Counted from the stretch's first letter, positions 6,774-16,308 are shown. The stretch is DNA of 64,000 nucleotides from JBBQUN01 sp963717115 (GCA_963717115.1 CAVQVO010000017.1:1-64000); one strand, 5' to 3'. The notes: generated from the letters alone by a model not told the origin. Numbers and translations are program-made.

Positions 6774-8621
6774 ATGATGGCGATGCACTCCATGTGGCCC
6801 CGCGACCGTGACTCGGTGAAGGGAGCCAGGATCACCAAGGAGTCCGCGGCGCGGGTGTGGCGCTTCGCCCATCCCTACCGCTCGATGGTCATCGGCTTTC
6901 TCGTCACCGTCACCGCGCAGGCAGCTCTGGGGCTGGTGCCCCCGATCCTGTTCGGGCGGATCATCGACGACGCCATCCCCAACGCCGATCGGGGGCTGCT
7001 CGTGGTGTTCGCGGCGTTCATCGTCGGCGCCTCGCTGGCCGAGGGCGTACTCGCGCTCTTCGAGCGGTACCAGTCGGCTCGGATCGGCGAGGGCGTGATC
7101 TACGATCTCCGGTCGGCCCTGTTCGATCACGTGCAGCGGTTGCCGATCGCCTTCTTCACCCGCACCCAGACCGGCACGCTCACCAACCGGCTCAACAACG
7201 ACGTGATCGGAGCCCAGCGGGCGCTGACGGCCACCCTCGGCACCGTCGTGTCCAACGTGATCACCCTGATCACGACCCTCGTCGCGATGTTCATCTTCGA
7301 GTGGCGACTGACGATCCTGGCCCTCGTCCTGACGCCGTTCTTCGTGCTTCCGTACCGCCGGATCGGCGCCGTCCAGCAGAGCATCACCCGCGAATCGATG
7401 GACCTGAATGCGGCCATGAACTCGACCATGACCGAGCGCTTCAACGTCTCGGGTGCGCTGCTGACCAAGCTCTTCGGGCGTCACGACGACGAGGTTCGAC
7501 TCTTCTCGAGCCGGGCCGAACGGGTCCGCGACATCGGCATCCGGTCGGCGATCTTCACCCGAGCCTTCATGATCATGCTCGGGTTGCTCGGATCGATCGG
7601 AACGGCACTGGTCTACGGGCTCGGCGGGCTGATGGCGATCAACGGCAGCTTCAGCGTCGGCGACCTGGCCGCCATGGGACTGCTGGTCGGCCGGATCTAC
7701 TCCCCGCTCACCGGACTCACCAACGCCCGCATCGACGTGCTGACCGCCCTGGTGAGCTTCGATCGGGTCTTCGAGGTGCTCGACGCCCCGATCCCGCTCG
7801 ACGATGCACCCGATGCCATCGAACTGCGCGATCCCGAGGGTCGCATCGAGTTCCGCGACGTCACGTTCCGGTACCCGCTGTCGAACGAGACCATCATCCC
7901 GTCACTCGAGACGCCCTCGTCGGTGCTGTCGGATGCCGACGCCCGCCCGGTGATCGAGCACCTCGATCTCGTCATCGAACCGGGGAAGCTGGTGGCCCTC
8001 GTCGGTCCGTCGGGCGCCGGGAAGACGACGATCACCAACCTCGTTCCCCGGCTCTACGACGTCACCGAGGGGGCGATCGTGGTCGACGGTCACGACGTCC
8101 GCGACTACACCCAGGCCTCGCTCCGTCAGGCGATCGGCGTGGTGGTCCAGGATCCGCACCTCTTCCACGAGTCGATCGCCGACAACCTGCGCTATGCCAA
8201 GCCCGACGCCACCGATGCCGAGATGCGGGCCGCCTGCGAGGCCGCGCAGATCCACGAGGTCATCGCCCGGCTGCCGAGCGGCTACGACACCGTGGTGGGG
8301 GAGCGCGGGTACCGGTTCTCGGGGGGCGAGAAGCAGCGTCTCTCGATCGCCCGCATGCTGTTGAAGGATCCCGCCGTTGTCATCCTCGACGAGGCGACGA
8401 GTCATCTCGATTCGGAGAACGAAGCACTGGTGCAGGAAGCCCTGGCGAAGGCCCTGGCCGGTCGCACGGCCCTGGTCATCGCCCACCGGCTCTCGACCAT
8501 CACCGAAGCCGACCAGATCGTGGTGCTCGACGAGGGTCGCGTGGCCCAGACCGGGACCCACGACGAACTGATCGCCGAGGGTGGCCTCTACAACGACCTG
8601 TACCAGCTGTTCGTTCGCTGA
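6774..8621 (+). CDS. ABC exporter, fused permease-ATPase half-transporter
   Basis: 615 aa. The N-terminal half (about 25-320) is a type-1 exporter transmembrane domain with six predicted helices, beginning SMVIGFLVTVTAQAALGLVP. The C-terminal ATPase contains Walker A (GPSGAGKTT, near 405), Q-loop, signature (FSGGEKQRLSIARML), Walker B (AVVILDEATS) and H-loop (VIAHRLSTI). It would work as a homo- or heterodimer exporting an unknown substrate. It lies upstream of cydAB on the same strand. In many bacteria cydDC, also exporter-type ABC proteins, accompanies cydAB, but only one half-transporter is present and its identity as CydC/D-like is not established. Several in-frame ATGs follow the first. 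Confidence 0.88.
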   Translation: MMAMHSMWPRDRDSVKGARITKESAARVWRFAHPYRSMVIGFLVTVTAQAALGLVPPILFGRIIDDAIPNADRGLLVVFAAFIVGASLAEGVLALFERYQSARIGEGVIYDLRSALFDHVQRLPIAFFTRTQTGTLTNRLNNDVIGAQRALTATLGTVVSNVITLITTLVAMFIFEWRLTILALVLTPFFVLPYRRIGAVQQSITRESMDLNAAMNSTMTERFNVSGALLTKLFGRHDDEVRLFSSRAERVRDIGIRSAIFTRAFMIMLGLLGSIGTALVYGLGGLMAINGSFSVGDLAAMGLLVGRIYSPLTGLTNARIDVLTALVSFDRVFEVLDAPIPLDDAPDAIELRDPEGRIEFRDVTFRYPLSNETIIPSLETPSSVLSDADARPVIEHLDLVIEPGKLVALVGPSGAGKTTITNLVPRLYDVTEGAIVVDGHDVRDYTQASLRQAIGVVVQDPHLFHESIADNLRYAKPDATDAEMRAACEAAQIHEVIARLPSGYDTVVGERGYRFSGGEKQRLSIARMLLKDPAVVILDEATSHLDSENEALVQEALAKALAGRTALVIAHRLSTITEADQIVVLDEGRVAQTGTHDELIAEGGLYNDLYQLFVR

Positions 8622-8749
8622 CTCGTCGCCGGTGACGCCCGGCCGATGATGGGGGTCGGAAACGGCCCGTGGCCTATGGTCGGTTCCGTCGCCAATCGGT
8701 AGTCCGAGACCCGACCGGGTCGCCCGATCCCGACACAAGGACGGCGCTG

Positions 8750-10189
8750 ATGCTCGTCTCGACCCTGCAGTTCCTGGCCGTCGACGGCGGCAACACCGAG
8801 ACCAATCTCCTGGCGGCCCGATGGTTGATGGCGCTGTCGCTCGGCTTCCACATCGTGCTGTCGTGCCTGGGTGTCGCCCTCCCGACCTTGATCTTCCTCG
8901 CTCACCGGAAGGGTCTGCGCGACGACGACGTCGACGCCCTCACGCTCGCCCGCCGCTGGGGCAAGGCCGCGGCCGTGCTCTTCGCCGTCGGCGCCGTCTC
9001 GGGCACGGTGCTCAGCTTCGAGATGGGCATGTTGTGGCCCGGGTTGATGGGCACCTTCGGTGACGTCATCGGCCTGCCCTTCGCGCTCGAGGGGATCTTC
9101 TTCTTCCTCGAGGCCATCTTCCTCGGGATCTACCTCTACGGCTGGCGAGGCCTCCCGGCCCGGATCCACCTGGCGACGCTCATCCCGATCGCCGTGTCCG
9201 GGGTGCTGGGAACGCTCTGCATCCTGGCCGTCAACGGTTGGATGAACGAACCGACCGGCTTCGACCTCGCGGCATATCGGGCGACCGGCGAGGTCGTCGA
9301 CGTCGATCCCTGGGGGGCGATGTTCAACGGAGCCCTGCTGCCCCAGTTCCTCCACATGCTCCCCGCCACCTACCTCGTGACCGGGTTCGGGGTGGCGTCG
9401 GTCTACGCCGTCGGCTGGCTACGGGGTCGACGCGACCGCCTGCACCGACTGGGAGTCGTCATCGGGTTCACCGTCGGTGCCGTCGCCGCCCCGATCCAGG
9501 TGTTCACCGGCGATCTCGCCGCCCGCAACGTCGCCACCGACCAGCCGGCCAAGTTCGCCGCGATGGAGCTCCTCGAGGAGACCACCAGCGGGGCTCCGCT
9601 CACCCTCGGCGGCCTCATCGTCGACGGCGAGAAGGTCGGTGCGATCGAGATCCCCAACCTCACCTCGCTGCTCCAGGACTTCGATCCGAACAGCACGATC
9701 ACCGGACTCGACGACATCCCCGTCGACGAGCGCCCGCCGGCCAACGTCGTGCATCTCAGCTTCCAGCTGATGGTCGGGATCGGTATGGCGTTGCTCGGTT
9801 TGGCGGCGTTCTCGGGTTGGCGGCGTTGGCGAACGGGTGATCTCCCCGACAGCCCCTGGTGGTACCGGGCGGTCGCCCTCAGCGGCCCGGCGGCGGTGCT
9901 GGCCCTCGAGGCGGGATGGACGACGACCGAGGTCGGCCGTCAGCCCTGGATCGCCCAGCAGGTGATGCTGGTCGAAGATGCCGTGACTCCTCGCTCGGGC
10001 ATCGGTCTCGTGCTCGTCGGTCTGGTCGTGGTCTATCTGGGCCTTGCGGCTTCGGCGATCGGCGTCCTGCGGAGCATGTCGGCCCGCTGGCGGGCGGGTG
10101 GTGACCCTCCGGCCCCGTACGGTCCCCCCGAATCGGGCGACGACGTCGACCCCGAGCGGCCCGTTTCCACAGCGGGAGCCCGGAGCTGA
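8750..10189 (+). CDS. cydA: Cytochrome bd ubiquinol/menaquinol oxidase subunit I
   Basis: 479 aa from the ATG at 8750, chosen because AAGGA lies eight bases upstream; a longer GTG/ATG frame from 8669 adds only non-conserved residues. About nine membrane helices are present. The first helix carries the family's conserved His in LMALSLGFHIVLSCLG, followed by LARRWGKAAAVLFAVGAVSG and FEMGMLWPGLMGTFGDVIG. The latter, together with FALEGIFFFLEAIFLG, contains the conserved Glu residues near the haems. The Q-loop is of the short type. It reduces O2 to water with electrons from quinol at very low O2. The stop overlaps the cydB start by one base. Confidence 0.92.
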   Translation: MLVSTLQFLAVDGGNTETNLLAARWLMALSLGFHIVLSCLGVALPTLIFLAHRKGLRDDDVDALTLARRWGKAAAVLFAVGAVSGTVLSFEMGMLWPGLMGTFGDVIGLPFALEGIFFFLEAIFLGIYLYGWRGLPARIHLATLIPIAVSGVLGTLCILAVNGWMNEPTGFDLAAYRATGEVVDVDPWGAMFNGALLPQFLHMLPATYLVTGFGVASVYAVGWLRGRRDRLHRLGVVIGFTVGAVAAPIQVFTGDLAARNVATDQPAKFAAMELLEETTSGAPLTLGGLIVDGEKVGAIEIPNLTSLLQDFDPNSTITGLDDIPVDERPPANVVHLSFQLMVGIGMALLGLAAFSGWRRWRTGDLPDSPWWYRAVALSGPAAVLALEAGWTTTEVGRQPWIAQQVMLVEDAVTPRSGIGLVLVGLVVVYLGLAASAIGVLRSMSARWRAGGDPPAPYGPPESGDDVDPERPVSTAGARS

Positions 10190-11256
10190 TGCTGCCCGAG
10201 ATCGTGGTGTCGATCGTCTGGGCCGGGGTCCTGGCCTACGCCGTCTTCGGCGGTGCCGACTTCGGATCCGGGGCCTGGGATCTGCTCGCCGGCGGATCGC
10301 GCCGTGGCGCCGCCGTTCGCAAACGCATCGACCGCAGCATCGGACCGGTCTGGGAGGCCAACCACGTGTGGCTGGTCTTCGTCCTGGTGTTCCTGTGGAC
10401 CGGTTTCCCCCGGGTCTTCGCCGCGTTGGTGACGGCGACGTTCGTGCCGCTCATCGGGGTGGCCGTCGGCATCGTGTTCCGGGGCGGGGCGTTCGTGTTC
10501 CGCAAGTCCTCCACCTCGTTCGAGCAGGCCCGCTTCTTCGGTGCCCTCTTCGCCGTGTCGAGCCTCGTGACCCCGTTCTTCATGGGCGCAGCCGTCGGGG
10601 CGGTGGCCTCGGGTCGGGTGCCCCTCGACGGTGCGGTCGACCCGTGGTCGGTGTGGTTGACCCCGACCTCGCTGCTCGGTGGGATCCTGGCCGTCGGGAC
10701 GTGCATGTGGCAGGCCGCGGTGTTCCTGGCCGCCGACTCACAACGAGACGGCGACCCGAGGCTCGCCGACTACTTCGCCCGTCGCTCGCAGATCACCGCT
10801 GTCGTGCTCGGGGCCGTGGCGTTGGTCGGGGTCTACGTCCTCGAAACCGACGCGCCGACGCTGGCCGACGGGCTCGAACGTCTGGGCGCCCCGCTCGTGG
10901 TGGGATCGGGACTGTTCGGACTGGCAACGATGGGGCTGCTCCGCCAGGGTCGTCACCAACTGGCCCGGATCCCCGCCGTCGGTGCGGTGGTGACGATCGT
11001 GATCGGCTGGGGCGTCGGGCAGTACCCCTGGATGCTGGTCGACGAGATCGAGATCGGCGACGCAGCCGCCGGCGACGCCACGCTCTGGGCGCTGATCGTG
11101 GCGTTCGGGTTCGCCGGGTTGCTGGTCGTTCCCGCCCTGGTGTGGCTGCTCCGGCTGACCGAGATGGGGGCCCTGTCCTCGTCGGAGGCCCGGGCCGATT
11201 CGAGCCTGGCCCGGCACGAGTCGCTCATGGGCGGCGGACCCTCCCCTCGGCCATGA
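10189..11256 (+). CDS. cydB: Cytochrome bd oxidase subunit II
   Basis: 355 aa; the ATG overlaps the cydA TGA in TGATG, so translation is coupled. The start MLPEIVVSIVWAGVLAYAV and the following GGADFGSGAWDLLAGG are diagnostic of CydB. WEANHVWLVFVLVFLWTGFP and FVFRKSSTS also match the family. Eight to nine helices are expected. It stabilises the haem-bearing subunit I in the membrane. No small CydX-type gene is obvious downstream: the next gene, an amidase, begins eight bases after the stop. Confidence 0.92.
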   Translation: MLPEIVVSIVWAGVLAYAVFGGADFGSGAWDLLAGGSRRGAAVRKRIDRSIGPVWEANHVWLVFVLVFLWTGFPRVFAALVTATFVPLIGVAVGIVFRGGAFVFRKSSTSFEQARFFGALFAVSSLVTPFFMGAAVGAVASGRVPLDGAVDPWSVWLTPTSLLGGILAVGTCMWQAAVFLAADSQRDGDPRLADYFARRSQITAVVLGAVALVGVYVLETDAPTLADGLERLGAPLVVGSGLFGLATMGLLRQGRHQLARIPAVGAVVTIVIGWGVGQYPWMLVDEIEIGDAAAGDATLWALIVAFGFAGLLVVPALVWLLRLTEMGALSSSEARADSSLARHESLMGGGPSPRP

Positions 11257-11263
11257 TTGGCCG

Positions 11264-12673
11264 GTGACCGACCACCTCAGCGACCTCACCGACCTCACGG
11301 CCGTCGAACAGGGCCGACTCCTGCGGGCCGGGAGGGTCTCGGCCCGGGAGCTCCTCGGGGCCCATCTCGATCGGGTGAGCCAGGTCAACCCCCGGTTGAA
11401 CGCCATCGTGGCCCTCGATCCGGAACCGGCCGGTGTCCGGGCGGCGGCGATCGACGACGATCTCGCCGCCGGTCGACCGGTGGGTCCGCTGGCCGGACTG
11501 GTGACCGCCCACAAGGACCTGACCGACACCGTCGACTTCCCGACCACGTACGGGTCGCCGGTCTTCGCCGGTCATCGTCCCCCGGCCGACAGCCTGCTCG
11601 TGTCGCGCCTGCGGGCGGCCGGCGTCTTGGCGATCGGCAAGACCAACACGCCGGAGTTCGGGGCCGGTTCCCACACCCACAACCCGGTCTACGGGGTCAC
11701 GCGGAACCCCTGGGATCCCGAGCGGTCCGCCGGCGGGTCCTCGGGCGGGGCCGCCGTCGGGCTGGCCACCGGGATGTTGGCCGTCGCCGACGGCAGCGAC
11801 GCCGGTGGTTCCCTGCGCAACCCGGCCGGCTGGAACAACGTGGTCGGATTCCGGTCCTCGTCGCGACTGGTTCCTTCGGTCGGTCCCGGCAACGCCTTCC
11901 TGCCCTACGGCATCGAGGGCCCGATGGCTCGGACCGTCGACGATCTGATCCTGCTGCTGGGCGTGCTGTCGAGCCCCGACCGACGCGACCCGCTCCAGCG
12001 GCCGTTCGATTCGGCCGGTCTCGAACGCGGCATCGACCGGCCCCTGAAGGTGGCGTTCAGCCCGACCCTGGGAGGGCTCCCCGTCGAGGCCGACGTGGCG
12101 GCGGTCCTCGATTCCGTGCCGGGGTGGGTCGAGGGCCTGGGCTGGGCCGTCGATCGGGACGAGCCCGACTTCACCGGGGCCGACGAGTGCTTCGAGACCC
12201 TGCGCTCGTGGTCCTTCGCCAACGGACGGGTCGGCGACCTGGGTCCGCGTCTCGACGAGGCGAAATCCGTACTCGGTGATGAGGTCCGTCGGGGACGGGC
12301 GCTCGGTGGCGACGACGTGTGGGCGGTGTTGGCCCATCTGAGCGTCCTGTGGGGCCGCAGCGTCGAGTTCTTCGAGCGGTACGACCTGCTCGTCGCCCCG
12401 GTCAGTCAGGTGTCCCCGTTCCCGATCGAGCAGGAATGGCCCACCGAGGTCGCCGGGCGACCCATGGGTCGCTACATCGAATGGATGCGCTCGTGTTCCC
12501 GGATCACCGTGTTGGGACTGCCGACGCTGTCGCTGCCGGCCGGCTTCACCGACGCCGGCCTGCCCGTCGGGGTGCAGGTGATCGGCCCGCCCCTCGGTGA
12601 CGCCTCACTGCTGGCCGCCGCCCGGGTGCTCGAGGCGGCGCGACCCCAACATCACGTCCGACCGCCGCGCTGA
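11264..12673 (+). CDS. Amidase-signature family hydrolase
   Basis: 469 aa from a GTG at 11264. All three catalytic residues of the Ser-cisSer-Lys triad are visible: Lys in GLVTAHKDLTDT, the cis-Ser in SAGGSSGGAAVGLATG and the nucleophile in GSDAGGSLRNPAGW. The family includes aliphatic and aromatic amidases and GatA. No GatB or GatC gene is near, so a stand-alone amidase is likelier than the tRNA amidotransferase subunit. The substrate cannot be predicted. The 3' end overlaps the convergent GTPase gene by 22 bp. Confidence 0.88.
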   Translation: MTDHLSDLTDLTAVEQGRLLRAGRVSARELLGAHLDRVSQVNPRLNAIVALDPEPAGVRAAAIDDDLAAGRPVGPLAGLVTAHKDLTDTVDFPTTYGSPVFAGHRPPADSLLVSRLRAAGVLAIGKTNTPEFGAGSHTHNPVYGVTRNPWDPERSAGGSSGGAAVGLATGMLAVADGSDAGGSLRNPAGWNNVVGFRSSSRLVPSVGPGNAFLPYGIEGPMARTVDDLILLLGVLSSPDRRDPLQRPFDSAGLERGIDRPLKVAFSPTLGGLPVEADVAAVLDSVPGWVEGLGWAVDRDEPDFTGADECFETLRSWSFANGRVGDLGPRLDEAKSVLGDEVRRGRALGGDDVWAVLAHLSVLWGRSVEFFERYDLLVAPVSQVSPFPIEQEWPTEVAGRPMGRYIEWMRSCSRITVLGLPTLSLPAGFTDAGLPVGVQVIGPPLGDASLLAAARVLEAARPQHHVRPPR

Positions 12674-13650
12674 ACGACCTCGGACCGGGCTTCGGCCGCC
12701 AACCGCCGGCCGATGTCGACCACGGCCGTCGTCGGGTCGACGGCGATGAGTACGAGTTCGGTCGTCGAGCGACGCCCGGCGGGGCGCCGGTCGGGGGGCG
12801 CCGGCGTCAGCGACCACCGTCGACCCACCAGCTGGAAGAGGTGGGGTTCGGCTTCGTCGGCGAGCACCACGGTGCCCTTGGCCCGGACGATCGAGGTCGG
12901 GAGCCGGTCGACCGCCTCGGTCAATCGCCGTCGGTCCCAGGGCTCGACGTCGACGACTGCGGTCGAGACGAACCGATCGGCCGCCGTCGGCAGGTCGACG
13001 CCGATCGCCGGGGGAGGCTCCGGGGGACCGGCGTCGCCGGCACCGAGGAGGCCGGTCGTCGGGTCGTCACTCCAGAGTTCGTCGGGAACGACCCCGTGAT
13101 CGGCCGCGACCGTGACGGCCGGGGCACCGAGCGTCGGGAGCCAGCGACGGATCTCGTCGAGTCGTTCGGCGTCGACCAGGTCGACCTTGTTGAGCACGAT
13201 CACGTCGGCGGCGACGAGCTGGCGGACGAGGAGATCGCCGACGTAGGGATCCTCGACCCGGGCCCGAACGGTCTCGACGTCGACCACCACGACCACGCCC
13301 CGGAGTTCGGTTCCGTGATGACGGTTCGAGTAGGCGCCGAACCGCGCCGGCTCGGCGACCCCCGACGCCTCGAAGAAGATGGCCTCGGGTGGATCGGCCA
13401 GCTCGGCGATCTCGAGCAGGGTCGAGCCGAGGTCGTCGCCGATCGAGCAGCACACACAACCGTTGGTGAGCGCATAGGTGTCGCCGTCGTGCGATGCGAT
13501 CAGGTCGGCGTCGATGGCGAGGGCCCCGAAGTCGTTGACGATCACGGCGATCCGTCGGCCGTGTTCAGCGGTCAGGAGATGGTTGAGCAGGGTGGTCTTT
13601 CCCGCCCCGAGATAGCCGGCGATGACGGTCAGCGGGATGAGCGGGTCCAT
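12652..13650 (-). CDS. CobW/COG0523-type GTPase (putative metallochaperone)
   Basis: 332 aa from the ATG at 13650. The P-loop is AGYLGAGKTTLLNHLL (about residues 11-26), followed by the family's metal-binding CXCC motif in TNGCVCCSIGDDL. Further motifs are the ExSG segment (FFEASGVAEPARF) and the base-specific NKVD (VIVLNKVDLVD). A C-terminal CobW_C domain spans about 215-320. COG0523 proteins insert or deliver metals such as Zn or Co using GTP. There is no His-rich loop and no visible Zur site, so the metal is undefined. It overlaps the convergent amidase gene at its 3' end. Confidence 0.88.
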   Translation of the reverse strand: MDPLIPLTVIAGYLGAGKTTLLNHLLTAEHGRRIAVIVNDFGALAIDADLIASHDGDTYALTNGCVCCSIGDDLGSTLLEIAELADPPEAIFFEASGVAEPARFGAYSNRHHGTELRGVVVVVDVETVRARVEDPYVGDLLVRQLVAADVIVLNKVDLVDAERLDEIRRWLPTLGAPAVTVAADHGVVPDELWSDDPTTGLLGAGDAGPPEPPPAIGVDLPTAADRFVSTAVVDVEPWDRRRLTEAVDRLPTSIVRAKGTVVLADEAEPHLFQLVGRRWSLTPAPPDRRPAGRRSTTELVLIAVDPTTAVVDIGRRLAAEARSEVVQRGGRT

Positions 13651-13667
13651 CGCCGACGCCCGCCGGC

Positions 13668-14090
13668 TCAGGACGGGATCTGGCCGACGACCGAGGTCGG
13701 GGTGAAGCGGAGCAGGAGTCGACCCTCGTCGACCATGGCTGCCCGGTACTCGTCCCAATCCGGGTGGGGAGCGCCCGCGACCCGCTCGTAGTAGTCGACG
13801 AGCCGGTCGACGGTGGCGTCGGCGGGGTCGGCGGCGACCGGTGAGAGTTCGACGGTCCCGTCGAAGGAGAGGTACGCCCACGACGACGGCTCGGTCAGGT
13901 GGAGGACGACCCTCGGGTCGCGCCGCATGTTGGCGGTCTTGGCCCGGCTCGCCGTCACCGAGATGAGGAACGATCCGTCGTCGACCACGTAGCTGATGTC
14001 GGAGGACTGGGGTCGGCCGTCACGCCGGATCGTGATCAGCACGGCGTTCTTGCGTTGGGAGGACCAGGCGAGCGCTCGGGCGAGTTCCAT
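13668..14090 (-). CDS. Pyridoxamine-5'-phosphate-oxidase-like split-barrel protein (probably F420-dependent)
   Basis: 140 aa, the normal length for small actinobacterial split-barrel flavin/deazaflavin enzymes. Typical segments are NAVLITIRRDGRPQSSDISY near the N-terminus, followed by FLISVTASRAKTANMRRDPR with the Lys/Arg-rich cofactor-contact loop, and a C-terminal LLRFTPTSVVGQ strand. Members bind F420, FMN or haem and reduce small substrates; which cofactor is used cannot be decided by eye. It is 17 bp upstream of, and on the same strand as, the CobW-type gene and is divergent from the Dabb gene. Confidence 0.8.
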   Translation of the reverse strand: MELARALAWSSQRKNAVLITIRRDGRPQSSDISYVVDDGSFLISVTASRAKTANMRRDPRVVLHLTEPSSWAYLSFDGTVELSPVAADPADATVDRLVDYYERVAGAPHPDWDEYRAAMVDEGRLLLRFTPTSVVGQIPS

Positions 14091-14149
14091 GGCCGGAGCC
14101 TACGACAACCCGACGTCGACGGTCCGGCCGGACGGCATCACCCGGGCGA

Positions 14150-14155
14150 TACGTT
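14150..14155 (+). promoter_or_regulatory. Candidate -10 box (TACGTT), leaderless Dabb transcript
   Basis: TACGTT ends seven bases before the ATG at 14163, the classical spacing for leaderless actinobacterial transcripts. No Shine-Dalgarno sequence is present. The same hexamer with similar spacing occurs before the acyl-CoA dehydrogenase gene at 19466. Confidence 0.45.
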
Positions 14156-14162
14156 CGGGCGA

Positions 14163-14471
14163 ATGATCCGACACTGCGTCTTCCTGCGATTCCGATCCGA
14201 GATCGGCGATGACGAGAAGCACACGATCTATCGGGATCTCGCCTCGCTACGGGACCGGATCCCCGGGTTCGGATCGATGGCGGCCGGCGTCAACTCGAGC
14301 CCGGAAGGCTTGTCGCAGGGGTACGACGACGGCTTCGTGATCGAGTTCGCCGACGCCTCGGCTCGCGACGCCTATCTGACCGACGCCGGGCATGTCGAGG
14401 TGGGGGCCCGGCTGGTCGCGCTCCTCGACGGCGGCGTCGACGGTCTCGTGGTCTTCGACCTGGAGGACTGA
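14163..14471 (+). CDS. Dabb-family stress-responsive alpha/beta-barrel protein
   Basis: 102 aa from the ATG at 14163. It has the whole compact Dabb ferredoxin-like fold: MIRHCVFLRFRSEIG as strand 1, helix IYRDLASLRDRIPGF, strand DGFVIEFADASARDAYL and the terminal VDGLVVFDLED strand. Family members form dimeric barrels; some are plant stress proteins, others polyketide or monooxygenase-type enzymes. The function is unknown. It is a single-gene unit divergent from the split-barrel gene and ends 17 bp before the convergent carboxypeptidase gene. Confidence 0.82.
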   Translation: MIRHCVFLRFRSEIGDDEKHTIYRDLASLRDRIPGFGSMAAGVNSSPEGLSQGYDDGFVIEFADASARDAYLTDAGHVEVGARLVALLDGGVDGLVVFDLED

Positions 14472-14488
14472 GGGCCGATCGTTCGACC

Positions 14489-16165
14489 TCAACCGCCGAG
14501 CACCGCCACCGCTCGGGCGATGCCGGCCCGCTGGTGCCGAACGACCACCTCCACGGTGGCTCCGGCGGACCCGGCAACCAGCCAGGTCGCCAGCGCCCGA
14601 TTCGGCGTGCCGTCGTTGTGACCGGCGAAGCGGGCCTGGCTGTAGCCGGCCAGCTGGCCCAGGGTTCGTCGGTTCGCGTCGCCGCCGAGGATCGACACCC
14701 CCGGGCTCGGATGGAGTTCGGCGACGACCGGGCGGACCAGATCGTGCTTGGCGGCCCACCGGGTGACGTTCGTCGGCAGATAGCCCGTGTTGGCGACGCC
14801 GGCCGAGAGCCGCCACGTGTCGTTCCCGAGCGCGGCGACCTCGACGTGTTCGATCTCGAGCCGAGGTGAGGCGAGCGCCTGGAAGACCGCGAAGTCGGCA
14901 TGGGGGGCGACCTCGGCCTCGAGCGCGGCGGGCGGCGGATTGATCCACGTCCTCAGCGTGTCCCAGCCACCGATCTCGACCGGCCCGAGCTGGGGGTGCT
15001 CGAAGGGCTTCCAGTCGTGGTAGTGGCCGGGGTGATGTCGATCGAACCAGCGGAGCACCGCCAGTTCGACCTCGGGTTCGACGGTCACGTACCAGATCGA
15101 CGTGGGGGACCGCGCGCCGGTTGCGGCGTGGATGGCGTCCCAGAACTCGGTGGTCCAGGCGAACACGCCGAGGTGTTCGTAGGCCCAGTCGTCGGCGGCG
15201 CCCGACATGGTCTGGGAGCGGTCCCAGGTGAAGTCCTCGAACGTCGAGTGCACGGGGTAGGTCGACAACTCGGTGCCGCGAGCACCCAGGGTCTCGAACA
15301 TCCACACGTCGTCGGGCGGGAGCGTGGTGTCGGCCAGCGTCGACGACGGGCGCAGGAGGACGCCACCACTGGTGTGATAGGCGTTCGCGCCGCAGATGTT
15401 CGGCCGGTCGGTCATCGCCTTCATGAGTGCGTGGATCTCGGGCTCGCTGCCGGGGAAGTCGCCCGAGCCGGGGACCGAGGTCCCCCAGCCCGAGGCGAAG
15501 TTTCGGTTGAAGTCCAGTCCCTGGACCGGTCCCGGCCGGGGGACCGTGTAGCCGTCGAAGTCGTCGACCCGGCCCTCGTCGAGCAGGCGATAGCGGGGAC
15601 CCGTGGTTCGGGCGTCGGGCGGTACCGGGATCATCAACCGCTGATCGTCGGGGTGCGGGGTCCAGGCGCCGGTCGGGTCCTCGATGCGCATGCTGAGGAT
15701 CAGGCCGTCACCGTTGACGTCACCCCGATGCAGACCGGGCTGGGCCCAGCGGTCGGTCCAGGGCCAGGGCCGCACGCCCGAGCGGATGAACGTCGGCTGG
15801 TCGGCCAGGGCCAGCTCGGCGCCATCGGGATTCACCCGGGGCATCACGTAGAAGGTTCGGGTGGCCAGGGCGGAGCGAACGACGTCGTCGTCGCGATGCC
15901 CGGTCACCAGGCGACGCAACAGGCCGATGGCCGCCACGCTCGCCGTGAGCTCGGTGGCGTGGATGTTGGCGTCGACCCACATGGCCGGCTTGTCGGTGTG
16001 GGGACCGGTCGAGGAGTCGGTCACGGTGGCCAGCCACAACTCGCGCCCTTCGTGGGAACGGCCGATCGACTCGATGGTGACGAGGTCGGGATGGGCTTCG
16101 GCGAGCCCGTGCAGGAAGGTCGTCAGCTCGTCGTAGCGGCAGAAGTGGTCGAGGGGGAAGTCCAT
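14489..16165 (-). CDS. M14-family zinc carboxypeptidase
   Basis: 558 aa from the ATG at 16165 (MDFPLDHFCRYDELTTFLHG); no signal peptide is evident. Zinc ligands are visible as the HxxE of ANIHATELTASVAA and the distal His in GANAYHTSGG, with the catalytic Glu in VFAWTTEFWDAIHAAT. YVMPRVNPDGAELAL is also typical of M14. The catalytic domain fills about residues 5-385. The last about 150 residues look like beta-rich accessory sequence. It should remove C-terminal residues from peptides, or act as a gamma-D-Glu or murein peptidase. It is divergent from the exonuclease gene across a 143-bp gap. Confidence 0.85.
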   Translation of the reverse strand: MDFPLDHFCRYDELTTFLHGLAEAHPDLVTIESIGRSHEGRELWLATVTDSSTGPHTDKPAMWVDANIHATELTASVAAIGLLRRLVTGHRDDDVVRSALATRTFYVMPRVNPDGAELALADQPTFIRSGVRPWPWTDRWAQPGLHRGDVNGDGLILSMRIEDPTGAWTPHPDDQRLMIPVPPDARTTGPRYRLLDEGRVDDFDGYTVPRPGPVQGLDFNRNFASGWGTSVPGSGDFPGSEPEIHALMKAMTDRPNICGANAYHTSGGVLLRPSSTLADTTLPPDDVWMFETLGARGTELSTYPVHSTFEDFTWDRSQTMSGAADDWAYEHLGVFAWTTEFWDAIHAATGARSPTSIWYVTVEPEVELAVLRWFDRHHPGHYHDWKPFEHPQLGPVEIGGWDTLRTWINPPPAALEAEVAPHADFAVFQALASPRLEIEHVEVAALGNDTWRLSAGVANTGYLPTNVTRWAAKHDLVRPVVAELHPSPGVSILGGDANRRTLGQLAGYSQARFAGHNDGTPNRALATWLVAGSAGATVEVVVRHQRAGIARAVAVLGG

Positions 16166-16308
16166 CGGAGGATCGCAATCGGTGGGCCCGGGGTTCCGGG
16201 ACGTCGGCCCGGAGCCGGTCGAACCGACGCAGCGTAGGACCGGCCCACCCCCGGCGTACAACGCCGGCTGCCGATGCGGCCAACGGGCATCGATCGCTCC
16301 GAACAGGC

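Noticed and set aside
11264..12673. GatA subunit of the tRNA amidotransferase
   Set aside because: The catalytic triad is shared by the whole amidase family, but no gatB or gatC is nearby and the context is not translation-related.
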